Below, piece after piece: positions 17,288 through 26,072 of a stretch of 64,000 nt of DNA. The position numbers were made by a program, and so were the translations under genes. The notes beneath the pieces are model-generated. The model saw only the letters and a program-made list of their open reading frames with translations, searched no databases and was not told where the DNA came from. Source of the DNA: DASXUX01 sp036504595 (GTDB lineage Bacteria; Planctomycetota; SZUA-567; H5-PLA8); the NCBI GenBank assembly GCA_036504595.1, contig DASXUX010000010.1, positions 248,001 through 312,000 on the forward strand, read 5' to 3'. Numbering within the stretch: position 1 is the stretch's first letter; every line of letters starts with the position of its first letter.

Positions 17288-20200
17288 ATGCATACCCGGC
17301 TCACACTTTGTTTCTCGTTGTTGGCGGCCCTCGCCTTCGCCGAAGACGCCCCGCTCCCGCCCGGCGTCAAAGCCGTCTGGGATCTGTCCAAAGCCACTCA
17401 CGAAAAAACAGCGACGCGCGAACGCGTCTGCCTCAACGGCCTCTGGCGCTGGCAACCCGTGGTAGCGCCGGCCTCCGTGCCGGCCGGGGCAGCGCCGGCT
17501 GTCCAGCCTGCCGACAAAGTCCCTTCAGATGGCTGGGGCTTCTTTAAAGTCCCCGGCTGCTGGCCCGGCATCACCGACTACCAGCAGAAAGACTGCCAGA
17601 CCGTCTTCGCGCACCCCTCGTGGAAAAATGAAAAACTCGGCGCCGTAACGACCGCCTGGTATCAGCGCGAACTCACCATCCCCGCCGATTGGGCCGCCCG
17701 CCGCATCGTCCTGAATGCCGATTGCGTCAACTCCCTCGCCGTCATCTTCGTGGACGGAGTGAAAGCCGGCGAAATCCGCTACCCCGCCGGCGAAGCCGAT
17801 CTCTCGTCCGTCCTCAAGCCCGGCAGCAAACACGTCCTCTCCTTGATGGTCACCGCGTTGCCCCTCAAAGCCGTGATGCTGTCTTTCAACGACACCGCCC
17901 ACGCCAACGAAGTTAAAGGCTCCGTCAAAAGACGCGGCCTCTGCGGCGACGTGTTCCTCGAAGCCACGCCAAAGGCGCGGATCACCGATGTAAAGATCGA
18001 CACATCAGTCCGTAAACGACAGACAACCCTCGATGTGGCGGTTCAGGGACTCGAAGCGAAGAATGCCTACTATTTAGAAGTGAAGTTGACAGGCGAGCTC
18101 CTAGGCGGATGTGAACCTATCCTCGACGTGACTCAGGGACGCTATCTGATCACGGTTAAAGGGATCCCGACCAAACTTTGGGACATTCACACGCCACAAA
18201 ATATGTGTGAGGCAATAGTCTCGCTACGCGACATGGATAATAAACTCCTCGACCAATCCCTCCCCCTCCGCTTCGGCTTCCGCGAATTCTGGATCGACGG
18301 CCGCGACTTCTACCTCAACGGCACGCGCATCTACCTCTCCGCCGTCCCCATCGATAACGCTGCCGTCGGAGCCGCATGGGCCAGCTACGATGGAGCCAAA
18401 GAAAGCCTGTCGCGCCTGAAAAGCTTCGGCATCAACTTCGTCTACACGCACAACTACGGCTGCGAACCCGGCTCGCATCTGGCCTTCAATGAAATCCTCC
18501 GCGCCGCCGACGATGTCGGCATGCTCGTCTCCTTCTCGCAGCCGCACTTCAGCGCCTACGACTGGAAAGCCCCCGACGCCGACGAAAAGAACGGCTACGC
18601 CCGCCACGCCGAACATTACATCCGCCTCGCGCAGAACCATCCCTCCGTCGTCTTCTATTCGATGAACCACAATTCGACCGGCTACGGCGAAGACATGAAC
18701 CCCGACATGCTCGGCGACGAAAAAGACCCGCGCGACACCTGGGCCGCGAACAACGCCAAGCTCGCCCTGCGCGCCGAAGCCATCGTCAAACGCCTTGATC
18801 CAAGCCGCATCGTCTACCACCACGCCTCCGGCAATCTCGGCTCCATGCACAACAGCAACTTCTACCCCAACTTCACGCCCATTCAGGAAATGTCCGACTG
18901 GTTCGGTCACTGGGCCACCGCCGGCACCAAGCCCATGTTCACCTGCGAATACGGCGCGCCTTTCACCTGGGATTGGTCCATGTACCGCGGTTGGTACAAA
19001 GGCCAGCGCTCCTTCGGCAACGCCAACGTGCAGTGGGAATTCTGTTTCGCCGAATGGAACGCGCAGTTCCTCGGCGACAAAGCTTTCCAGATCGGCGAGC
19101 CCGAAAAAGCCAACCTGCGCTTTGAAGCCAAGAAATTCCGCTCCGGAGCAACCTGGCACCGTTGGGATTACCCGTTCGAAATCGGCTCGCGCGTCTTCGA
19201 TGACCGCCACACCGTTCTCGGCATGTACACGACCGACAACTGGCGAGCGTTCCGCACGTGGGGCCTCTCCGGCAACTCCCCGTGGGAACACAGCCATTTC
19301 TGGCGCCTGCGAGACGGCATGAACCGCAATGCCCTCACGCCGCAGAAAGTCGATTGGGACAACCTCCAGAAACCCGGCTTCAGCGCCGATTTTGTCCAGG
19401 ACCGCTACGAAACTTTCGACCTGGCCTACGACCGCACCGACTGGATCCCCACCCCCGACGCCCAAGCCCTCCTTCGCAACAACATGCCCCTCCTCGCCTA
19501 CATCGCCGGCCCCGCCGCGCATTTCACCAGCAAGGAGCACAACTACTGGGGTAACGAGCCAATTGAGAAGCAGCTCATAATCATCAATAACTCACGCGAG
19601 AAAATCTCGTGCGAATGCTCGTGGCTAAGGACCGATGGCGGGGACAAGGACTGCAAAAAGCAGGTCAGCGTTAATCCGGGAGACCAGGAACATATTCCAC
19701 TGCGCTTTAACTACCAACATGAACAACTGCTCCCAGCAAAGTACGAACTTCAGGCCATCTGCAAGTTCAGCAACGGTGAGACGCAAACCGATTCCTTCAC
19801 CATTCACCTGCTACGTACACTGCAGCCGATGGCCAGCCGCAAGCTTGCGGCCTTCGACCCAAAAGGCGAAACCACAAAGCTGCTCGCATCACTCGGTGTG
19901 ACAGTGCAGCCCGTGGATGCAAGGTCCGACCTCTCCGCCGTCGATCTGCTCATCCTCGGCAAAGGCGCGCTGACGGCCGATGGTCCCGCGCCCGACCTGT
20001 CCCGCGTGCGCGACGGCCTCAAAGTCATTGTCTTCGAACAGTCCGCCGAAGCCTTAGGAAAGCGCCTTGGCTTCCGCGTCGCCGAATACGGCCTGCGCCA
20101 AGTCTACCCGCGCATCCCCGACCATCCGCTCCTCGCCGGCCTCAACACGGACCACCTCCGCGACTGGCGCGGCGAAGCCACGCTTTCCTCCCCAAAGCTA

Positions 20201-21283
20201 AAGTACGAACTTAGCCGGAAATTCAACGGCTCGCCCGCCGTGAAGTGGTGCGACATCGAGGTCACCCGAGCCTGGCGCTGCGGCTGCCGCGGCAACGTCG
20301 CCTCCGTCCTCATCGAAAAACCCGCCTGCGGCGACTTCCTCCCCATCCTCGACGGAGGCTACAGCCTTCAGTACAGCCCTCTGCTCCAATACCGCGAAGG
20401 CAACGGCATGATCCTCTTCTGCCAAATGGACGTGACCGGCCGCACCGAAACCGACCCCGCCGCGCAGCAATTGGCGCGCAACATCATCGATTATGCCGCG
20501 AACTGGAAGCCGAGCTCCGCACGCAAAGCCCTCTACGCCGGCGATCCGAACGGCAAAGCCCACCTCGAAAAATGCGGCTTTGCCCTTGAGGAGGTAGCGC
20601 CGGCCTCCGGTCCCCCTCTCCCCCGCGAGGGAGAGGGGTTAGGGGTGAGGGGGCTACTCGCCGCCGACCAGGTCCTCATCGTCGCCCCCGGCGGAGCCGA
20701 AAAACTCGCGCCCAACGCCGCCGCGATTGCCGCCGGACTCAAAGCCGGCGCGCGCGTCCTCGCTCTCGGCCTGAATGAGAAGGAAGCCAACGCTTTCCTT
20801 CCGCAGAAAATTCAGACCAAAAAAGCCGAACACATCGCCTCGTATTTCGACGCCCCAAACGTGAGCGCCCCATTTGCCGGCATCGGCCCCGCCGACGTCC
20901 ACAACCGCGACCCGCACGAATTCCCGTTAATCAGCGGCGGTGACGCGACACCCATCGGGGACGGCATTCTCGCCTCCGGCCCCCCTCTCCCCCGCGAGGG
21001 AGAGGGGTTAGGGGTGAGGGGGAATGCCGGCACCGTCTTCTGCCAGCTTCTCCCCTGGACCTACGACTATAGCAAACAATACAACCTCAAACGCACCTTC
21101 CGCCGCACTTCATTCTTAGTCACGCGCCTGCTCGCCAACATGGGCTGCGCCGCCAAAACCCCGCTGCTCGACCGCTTCGCCAAGCCCGTCGATCCCGCCA
21201 AAGGCGAGAAGCGCTTCCTCGACGGCCTCTACCTGGATGTTCCAGAAGAAATGGACGACCCGTACCGCTTCTTTAGATGGTAG
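17288..21283 (+). CDS. Large GH2-like secreted glycoside hydrolase with in-frame repeats
   Basis: A 1331-residue exported protein (ATG after AAGGAG; signal to about residue 20). It has a jelly-roll sugar-binding domain (LNGLWRWQP, WKNEKLGAVTTAWYQRELTIP), an Ig-like linker, then a GH2-type TIM barrel (YLNGTRIYLSAVPIDN..., SLSRLKSFGINFVYTHNYG). The presumed nucleophile is E554 in TCEYGA. At the acid/base position the usual N-E reads N460-H461, so catalysis is doubtful. A second Ig-like region and a C-terminal glutamine-amidotransferase-like module follow. Translated repeats sit at about residues 59-75, 1103-1123 and 1226-1246. Codon use switches sharply at residues 239-318 and 755-848. Confidence 0.78.
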   Translation: MHTRLTLCFSLLAALAFAEDAPLPPGVKAVWDLSKATHEKTATRERVCLNGLWRWQPVVAPASVPAGAAPAVQPADKVPSDGWGFFKVPGCWPGITDYQQKDCQTVFAHPSWKNEKLGAVTTAWYQRELTIPADWAARRIVLNADCVNSLAVIFVDGVKAGEIRYPAGEADLSSVLKPGSKHVLSLMVTALPLKAVMLSFNDTAHANEVKGSVKRRGLCGDVFLEATPKARITDVKIDTSVRKRQTTLDVAVQGLEAKNAYYLEVKLTGELLGGCEPILDVTQGRYLITVKGIPTKLWDIHTPQNMCEAIVSLRDMDNKLLDQSLPLRFGFREFWIDGRDFYLNGTRIYLSAVPIDNAAVGAAWASYDGAKESLSRLKSFGINFVYTHNYGCEPGSHLAFNEILRAADDVGMLVSFSQPHFSAYDWKAPDADEKNGYARHAEHYIRLAQNHPSVVFYSMNHNSTGYGEDMNPDMLGDEKDPRDTWAANNAKLALRAEAIVKRLDPSRIVYHHASGNLGSMHNSNFYPNFTPIQEMSDWFGHWATAGTKPMFTCEYGAPFTWDWSMYRGWYKGQRSFGNANVQWEFCFAEWNAQFLGDKAFQIGEPEKANLRFEAKKFRSGATWHRWDYPFEIGSRVFDDRHTVLGMYTTDNWRAFRTWGLSGNSPWEHSHFWRLRDGMNRNALTPQKVDWDNLQKPGFSADFVQDRYETFDLAYDRTDWIPTPDAQALLRNNMPLLAYIAGPAAHFTSKEHNYWGNEPIEKQLIIINNSREKISCECSWLRTDGGDKDCKKQVSVNPGDQEHIPLRFNYQHEQLLPAKYELQAICKFSNGETQTDSFTIHLLRTLQPMASRKLAAFDPKGETTKLLASLGVTVQPVDARSDLSAVDLLILGKGALTADGPAPDLSRVRDGLKVIVFEQSAEALGKRLGFRVAEYGLRQVYPRIPDHPLLAGLNTDHLRDWRGEATLSSPKLKYELSRKFNGSPAVKWCDIEVTRAWRCGCRGNVASVLIEKPACGDFLPILDGGYSLQYSPLLQYREGNGMILFCQMDVTGRTETDPAAQQLARNIIDYAANWKPSSARKALYAGDPNGKAHLEKCGFALEEVAPASGPPLPREGEGLGVRGLLAADQVLIVAPGGAEKLAPNAAAIAAGLKAGARVLALGLNEKEANAFLPQKIQTKKAEHIASYFDAPNVSAPFAGIGPADVHNRDPHEFPLISGGDATPIGDGILASGPPLPREGEGLGVRGNAGTVFCQLLPWTYDYSKQYNLKRTFRRTSFLVTRLLANMGCAAKTPLLDRFAKPVDPAKGEKRFLDGLYLDVPEEMDDPYRFFRW
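17459..17512. repeat. GTAG-headed palindrome within the GH2-like gene
   Basis: GTAGCGCCGGCCTCCGTGCC at 17462, continuing into a GCCGGCTGTCCAGCC half copy, is translated as VVAPASVPAGAAPAVQP. Confidence 0.8.
20594..20655. repeat. GTAG half-palindrome fused to CCCTCTCCCCCGCGAGGGAGAG unit, within CDS
   Basis: A GTAGCGCCGGCCTCCGG head runs directly into a unit whose arms are CCCCTCTCCC and GGGAGAGGGG, with the tail TTAGGGGTGAGGGGG. It is translated as APASGPPLPREGEGLGVRG. Confidence 0.85.
20962..21028. repeat. Second CCCTCTCCCCCGCGAGGGAGAG unit in the same gene
   Basis: Nearly identical to the 20611-20653 copy, and flanked by the inverted pair GGCATTC (20962-20968) and GAATGCC (21022-21028). 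It is translated as ASGPPLPREGEGLGVRG. Confidence 0.85.
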
Positions 21284-21290
21284 TTTTTTT

Positions 21291-21450
21291 TGAACCGCAA
21301 AGACGCAAAGACGCGAAGAACAGCTCTTGAGATTTTGGGTTCAGGATAGCCGCCCACCCCGAACCCTGAACCCCGAACCCTGAACCCTGAACCCTGAACC
21401 CCGAACCCTATTCCGTCCGTCCTTCGCGCCTTTGCGCCTTTGCGGTTCAA
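21291..21450. repeat. Long inverted repeat of CGCAAAGACGC words enclosing a GAACCCT array
   Basis: TGAACCGCAAAGACGCAAAG (21291-21319) and its inverse CTTTGCGCCTTTGCGGTTCA (ending 21450) form a stem of nearly 30 bp around tandem GAACCCT words (21336-21412). It sits between convergent genes and could terminate both. Confidence 0.85.
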
Positions 21451-21456
21451 TAGCTT

Positions 21457-22815
21457 TTAGATTTCCCGAGCGACTTCTTCCAACACCCCCAACCCCTCCC
21501 GCAACGCCTCTTCGCTAATCACCAGCGGCGGATTGATCTTCACCGCGCACCCGCCGACGCCGACCGGAGCGAACAGCATCACGCCACGCTGAATCGAGCG
21601 CCGCACCAATTCCCAGGCCGGCTCCGGATCGGCCTCCGTCGTCCCCGGCTTGGTGAATTGCAGAGCCGCCACCAGACCGGCCGCCGTCACCTTCCCGACC
21701 TTCCCGCGAGTCGCCTTCGCAATCCGCTGCGCGCCTTCAAGCAGCACCGGAGCCAGCCTAGCCGCGTTCTCGACCAGCTTTTCTTTGCGAATGACTCTGA
21801 GATTCGCGAGCGCCGCCGCCACGCACACCGGATTCGCCGAATGCGTGCTCGTCATTTCGCCGGGCCCGTACATGTTCATCAATTCTTCCGTGCCCAGCAC
21901 CGCCGCGACCGGCATGCCGCCCGAAATCCCTTTTCCACAGCAAACCAGGTCCGGCACGACGTTGTAGTGCATGAAGCCGAACGCCTTCCCCGTGCGCCCG
22001 AAGCCCGCCTGAATTTCGTCGAAAATCAATACCGCCTTGTGCTGATCGCACCACTTGCGCAAGGCCTGAGCGTACTCCGGCGGCATCAGGCACGCATTGC
22101 AGCCCTGGTAGGTCTCGCCCATCACGCCGCACACGTCGCCCGCGTTGATCCCCTTCGCCGCCAGCGTTTTTTCAAAGACCGAAAAGTCCGTGTTCTTCTG
22201 CCGGAAACCATCCGGGAACGGCACCTGCACAAACCGCTTGTCCAAATCGCCGATCCACGCCTTCAGCGCCGCCGACCCGCCCGCAAGCTGCGAGCCCATC
22301 GTGCGCCCGTGGAAGTCGTTCTCGAACGAAACGAAAACGCTCTTCTTCTTCCCGCCGATCGCCTGCCCGCGCGTCATCGCCAGCTTGATCGCGCACTCGC
22401 ACGCCTCCGACCCGGTCGTCAGCAAGAAGATCCGAGCCAGCGGCTTGGGCAGCCACTTCGTCAGCTCTTCCACGAAATCCAGCCGAGCCTTCGTCGCAAA
22501 ACAATACGAATGATACAGCCCCGCCATCTCTTTGATCGCCGCGCTGATCTCCGGCCGCGCATGCCCGCACGCCGTCACCAGCACGCCGCTCGAAAAATCC
22601 AGCCACCGGTTCCCGTACGCGTCCCGAACGATGCACCCTTCCCCGCCGTCCCAAATCACCGGCGGCTGCCCGCCCATCGACCGCGGCTCCATCGCCCGCA
22701 GTTTCTCCAGCAGCGGCACCGACGCCGCCACCGGAATCTCCGTGCAAATCCGCCGGTACTTCGTCTCCACGGGCGGAACCTTCTCAGGGATCAACGGAAA
22801 CTCTTTGGTTGCCAC
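21457..22815 (-). CDS. Class III aminotransferase (4-aminobutyrate aminotransferase type)
   Basis: A 452-residue PLP enzyme of fold type I. It has the omega-aminotransferase hallmarks: TTGSEACECAIKLA (phosphate cup), NDFHGRTMG, FDEIQAGFGRTGKAF with cofactor-binding D266, and CCGKGISGGMP with the PLP lysine K295. The motif set fits GABA/ornithine-type enzymes that transfer amino groups from non-alpha positions; the exact substrate is open. It is followed on the same strand by a spacer with an inverted ATTCATC repeat and an oxidoreductase gene upstream. Confidence 0.88.
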   Translation of the reverse strand: MATKEFPLIPEKVPPVETKYRRICTEIPVAASVPLLEKLRAMEPRSMGGQPPVIWDGGEGCIVRDAYGNRWLDFSSGVLVTACGHARPEISAAIKEMAGLYHSYCFATKARLDFVEELTKWLPKPLARIFLLTTGSEACECAIKLAMTRGQAIGGKKKSVFVSFENDFHGRTMGSQLAGGSAALKAWIGDLDKRFVQVPFPDGFRQKNTDFSVFEKTLAAKGINAGDVCGVMGETYQGCNACLMPPEYAQALRKWCDQHKAVLIFDEIQAGFGRTGKAFGFMHYNVVPDLVCCGKGISGGMPVAAVLGTEELMNMYGPGEMTSTHSANPVCVAAALANLRVIRKEKLVENAARLAPVLLEGAQRIAKATRGKVGKVTAAGLVAALQFTKPGTTEADPEPAWELVRRSIQRGVMLFAPVGVGGCAVKINPPLVISEEALREGLGVLEEVAREI

Positions 22816-22835
22816 GCTTGACTGTCCTTTCTCTA

Positions 22836-22915
22836 AATGATGAATGCGGAATGATGAATGCGGAATAAGGCTGTATCAGCAATATTCATCATTCCGCATT
22901 CATCATTCATCATTT
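22836..22915. repeat. AATGATGAATGCGG inverted pair
   Basis: AATGATGAATGCGGAATGATG (22836-22866) faces ATTCATCATTCCGCATTCATC (22884-22915), giving a stem of about 25 bp between two same-strand genes. A relative lies at 30054-30154. Confidence 0.88.
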
Positions 22916-22917
22916 CG

Positions 22918-24171
22918 TTAGTAGTCTCGGAACCGAACTCCCGCAGATGCTCCGTAGGCGATCAGTACCTCGCGTCCGCCCGCCAGAATCGATTTCCGCC
23001 CCGCCTCGATCACCAGCTCATTGTAGCCGCTGTTGTTCGGCGTCGCGAGAATCCCTTCCTCATCGTACTGCCGAATCATCCTCTGCCGCTCGCCCACAGA
23101 TTTCACTGCCGCCACTTTTCGGCAAGCGTTCACGATGTACTCCACGCTACGATGGCCGTAGCCAACAGGCGTCAATCCGCCGCCGCCCTGGTCGAGCAAC
23201 TGGAAGTAATCGGGATTCGGTTCGGCGTACGCCGTGTCGCCCGGATCGCCGCCCGGCTGCGTATAGCTGCATTTCACACCGCGGAACTGATCGCTGTGGA
23301 ACACCAGGCACGCATCCTTCGCACCCTGGCACCACATCACCATCCCCTGCGAATTCCCGCCCGCGCCGACGTTCGGATACCCGATCGCGTTCGCGACGCT
23401 CAAACACGCGCCGCCTTCCCACAACACGCGCGCGTCGGTCCACAAAAAACCGTCTTTGCCGTTGGGGTACTTGTCGCGAATCCCGTACACGCTCACGCTG
23501 ACCGGCTTCAGCCCCGTGATGAACGCCACCAAGTCCACGTAATGACATCCGATGTACGTGAACATGTCGCTGTTCTCGCACGTGCACCAATTCTGGAAAT
23601 TCGAATCGCGGTAGTACCATTTCTCATGCAGATGAGCTTGCCCGATGCGGAACTCGCCGAGGTTTCCCCCGCGGTAATTCTTGCGAGCCATCAGGCTGCG
23701 ATGATCGAAGCGCTTATGGTACTCCACGCCGACCAGCAGCCCTTTGTCGAAAGCGATCTTCGAGACTTCCTCGCCCTGCTCGTACTTCAGCACCAGCGGC
23801 TTGACCGAACACACATGCAGATCGTTCGCCAGCGCCTCCTTTATAGTGGCGTAGTGCAGATGGTCCGGCACCGCGACAATGACGATGCTCCCGCGCGGCG
23901 CTTCGGCCAGGATCTTCTTGTACAAATCCGGAAACGCCTCGTTGGGCGCAACTTCCTTCGGGTCCGGATGAGCCGTGAAGCGCTGCCCAGGAAACCCGCG
24001 CACCAGCGCCGGATCGTTCAGCATGTCCGACAGCGGTGCCGCGTTGAGCGCGCAGACGTGAATTTCGCCGACCTGTCCCTGCCGCTGCAAATGATAGATC
24101 GTCGGCAGAATCTGGATCTTCGTGATCATCCCGCCGCCAACGATGGTGACTCGAGGTAAATTTTCCGCCAC
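22918..24171 (-). CDS. Gfo/Idh/MocA family oxidoreductase
   Basis: A 417-residue NAD(P)-dependent oxidoreductase. The N-terminal Rossmann fold has VTIVGGGMITKIQILP. The family EKP motif is replaced by SVKPLVLKYEQG, retaining K. The C-terminal domain includes GVEYHKRFDHRSLMAR and GCHYVDLVAFITGLKP, with the conserved H-x3-D. It starts at a GTG (24169-24171) with GAGGAGA nine bases upstream. Such enzymes oxidise or reduce sugars, inositols and bile pigments; neighbouring carbohydrate-active genes suggest a sugar substrate. Confidence 0.87.
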   Translation of the reverse strand: MAENLPRVTIVGGGMITKIQILPTIYHLQRQGQVGEIHVCALNAAPLSDMLNDPALVRGFPGQRFTAHPDPKEVAPNEAFPDLYKKILAEAPRGSIVIVAVPDHLHYATIKEALANDLHVCSVKPLVLKYEQGEEVSKIAFDKGLLVGVEYHKRFDHRSLMARKNYRGGNLGEFRIGQAHLHEKWYYRDSNFQNWCTCENSDMFTYIGCHYVDLVAFITGLKPVSVSVYGIRDKYPNGKDGFLWTDARVLWEGGACLSVANAIGYPNVGAGGNSQGMVMWCQGAKDACLVFHSDQFRGVKCSYTQPGGDPGDTAYAEPNPDYFQLLDQGGGGLTPVGYGHRSVEYIVNACRKVAAVKSVGERQRMIRQYDEEGILATPNNSGYNELVIEAGRKSILAGGREVLIAYGASAGVRFRDY

Positions 24172-24360
24172 AGTTGTCTCCTCAAAGCTAGACAACGCAG
24201 TGTACCGATTTCGCCTGTGACGAAAAGAAGAACTCCGCCCCGCATCCGTCGCGCGGACGTCCACGCCGCTTTCGGTTCCCTTCTTGTCCCCGAGGGCCAA
24301 GGGTTACGGATGAACGAGCGAACCATTCGATTTCCCGCGCGTGTCCGTGTTGCGCCGCCC

Positions 24361-24443
24361 CGGTCCCCCTCTCCCCCGCGAAAGTAGCGCAATCCTCCAG
24401 GATTGCGTGCCGTTCGTTCCCCGGGGGTTAGGGGTGAGGGGGC
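24361..24443. repeat. GC-rich unit interrupted by a GTAG-headed palindrome (nested insertion)
   Basis: CCCCCTCTCCCCCGCGA (24365-24382) and GGGTTAGGGGTGAGGG (ending 24443) are the two halves of the unit found intact at 20611. Between them lies GTAG (24384) with the stem CGCAATCCT/AGGATTGCG and a short tail. Confidence 0.8.
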
Positions 24444-24469
24444 GACTCGACATTGTCAGCCAAGTTGTG

Positions 24470-24620
24470 TTGCTCGCCGTCTCCCCCTACCCTTCGAGGG
24501 AAGGGGGACGGGGGGTTAGGTTTGTGGCAGCGCCGCAACTCTAGGACGTTGCACCCGAGTATTCTTGATCTTATTCTTTTCTCTGTGGCCCTCTGCGTTC
24601 TCCGTGTCTCTGTGTTGAAG
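24470..24620. repeat. CCTACCCTTCGAGGGAA unit and CTCTGCGTTCTCC array
   Basis: The GC-rich unit ends in TTGTGGCagcGCCGCAA, and CTCTGTGGCCCTCTGCG words occupy 24580-24620. With the nested element at 24361 these account for most of the gene-free stretch 24172-24655; 24172-24360 shows nothing recognisable. Confidence 0.8.
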
Positions 24621-24655
24621 TCTTTAGAGGTCGCCCATCAACGCGAGGGTCTCAC

Positions 24656-25918
24656 ATGAAGTCTGCCATCCTTCTTCTTATTTCTGTGACAAGCTGCGCT
24701 CTCCTTTCCGGCGAACCCACCGAACCCAATTTCGCCGCTATGAGCCCGTCCGAGATTCGCGCGTTCGAAATGGACGTCGCCCGCCACGTCGCCGACCTCG
24801 CCCTCATCCCGCCGAAGCTCAACACCTCGCCCGTCCCGGAGTACGACTACGACAAGCTTGGCTACGGCATGACCATCGGCATCGACCGCACGCCCAAGGG
24901 CCGCCTGTGGGCCTGCTGGGTCGCCGGCGGCGACAGCCCCAAAGCGTTCTTCGTCCTGGCCACCAGCGACGATGACGGCGAAACGTGGTCGAAGCCGCGC
25001 CTGGTCGTGGATGCGCATTCCAAAACGTTGCCGATGGATCGCAGCGTTCTCGTCGGAAATCTCTGGACCGATCCCACCGGCCGCCTGTGGCTTATTTTCG
25101 ATCAATCCATGGACATGTTCGACGGCCGAGCGGGCGTGTGGGCGACGATCTGCGAAAACCCCGACGCCGACCAGCCCGCGTGGTCCGCGCCAAAACGCAT
25201 CTGGCACGGCGTCACACTCAATAAGCCGACTGTCCTGTCGAATGGCGAATGGATGCTCCCGATCTCCCTCGATCAACGCGAAGGCTTCGGACCATTCAAG
25301 GGCCTCTTCAAGGATCTCGATCCGTTGCGCGGCGCGAACGTTTTCGTCTCGAAGGACAAAGGCGCCACGTGGGAACGCCGCGGCGCCGCTCTGTTCCCCA
25401 ATCCCGACTGGCACGAACACATGATCGTCGAACGCAAAGACGGCTCGCTGTGGATGCTCGCCCGCATGTCCAAAGGGATGATGCAGACGACATCCACCGA
25501 CGGCGGCCGCACGTGGGACAAGCCAACCGACCCGCCCGGCATCAAGCAGCCCAATGCGCGCTTCCACGTCCGCCGCCTCGCCAGCGGCCGAATCTTGCTT
25601 GTCAAACACGGCGACGCAATCGACGCCCATCAAGGCCGCGTGCAGCTCAGCGCGTGGCTCTCCGCCGACGATGGCCAGACGTGGACCGGCGGCCTGGTCC
25701 TCGACGAGCGCAAAGGCATCTCGTACCCCGACGGCTTCCAGGCCCCCGACGGCACAATCTACATTTCGTACGACCGCAACCGCGCCACCGACGGCGAAAT
25801 TCTGCTGGCCCGGTTCACCGAGGAAGACATCGCCGCAAAAAAACTCGTCGGCCAAAAATCAAAGCTCAAGATGCTGATCTGCCGCCCCTTGGCCCCGAGA
25901 AAGGAGCTACCACGGTAA
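24656..25918 (+). CDS. Secreted sialidase-like (BNR/Asp-box) protein
   Basis: A 420-residue exported beta-propeller (signal peptide to about residue 19). It has four Asp-boxes of the S-x-D-x-G-x-TW type: SDDDGETW, SKDKGATW, STDGGRTW and SADDGQTW. The RIP-like motif and arginine triad of true sialidases were not securely located (VRRLASGR is a candidate), so it is best called an exo-sialidase-like protein acting on complex carbohydrate. Its 3' end runs ...RKELPR without a sorting signal. Confidence 0.82.
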   Translation: MKSAILLLISVTSCALLSGEPTEPNFAAMSPSEIRAFEMDVARHVADLALIPPKLNTSPVPEYDYDKLGYGMTIGIDRTPKGRLWACWVAGGDSPKAFFVLATSDDDGETWSKPRLVVDAHSKTLPMDRSVLVGNLWTDPTGRLWLIFDQSMDMFDGRAGVWATICENPDADQPAWSAPKRIWHGVTLNKPTVLSNGEWMLPISLDQREGFGPFKGLFKDLDPLRGANVFVSKDKGATWERRGAALFPNPDWHEHMIVERKDGSLWMLARMSKGMMQTTSTDGGRTWDKPTDPPGIKQPNARFHVRRLASGRILLVKHGDAIDAHQGRVQLSAWLSADDGQTWTGGLVLDERKGISYPDGFQAPDGTIYISYDRNRATDGEILLARFTEEDIAAKKLVGQKSKLKMLICRPLAPRKELPR

Positions 25919-26072
25919 CGAAAGGCCACCATGCGACTCCGCCGTCCCCTGCGTCACGTTGTGGACGGAGGACGCTATCTGCGATCCGACAGAACTCGCG
26001 CGCTGCGGCTAAAGTCATAAGGGGCTCTGTCCCCGTTATGTACCGCGTCGAACCTCCACCGGAGCGATAACT

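Noticed and set aside
18224..19540. A 438-codon frame on the minus strand
   Set aside because: Antisense shadow of the GH2-like gene, Gly/Val/Ala-rich with no motif.
21291..21450. CRISPR array
   Set aside because: The repeats are inverted and of variable words; there is no regular repeat-spacer pattern and no cas gene in the window.
22858..24159. A 433-codon frame on the + strand
   Set aside because: Antisense to the Gfo/Idh/MocA gene, starting inside an inverted repeat.
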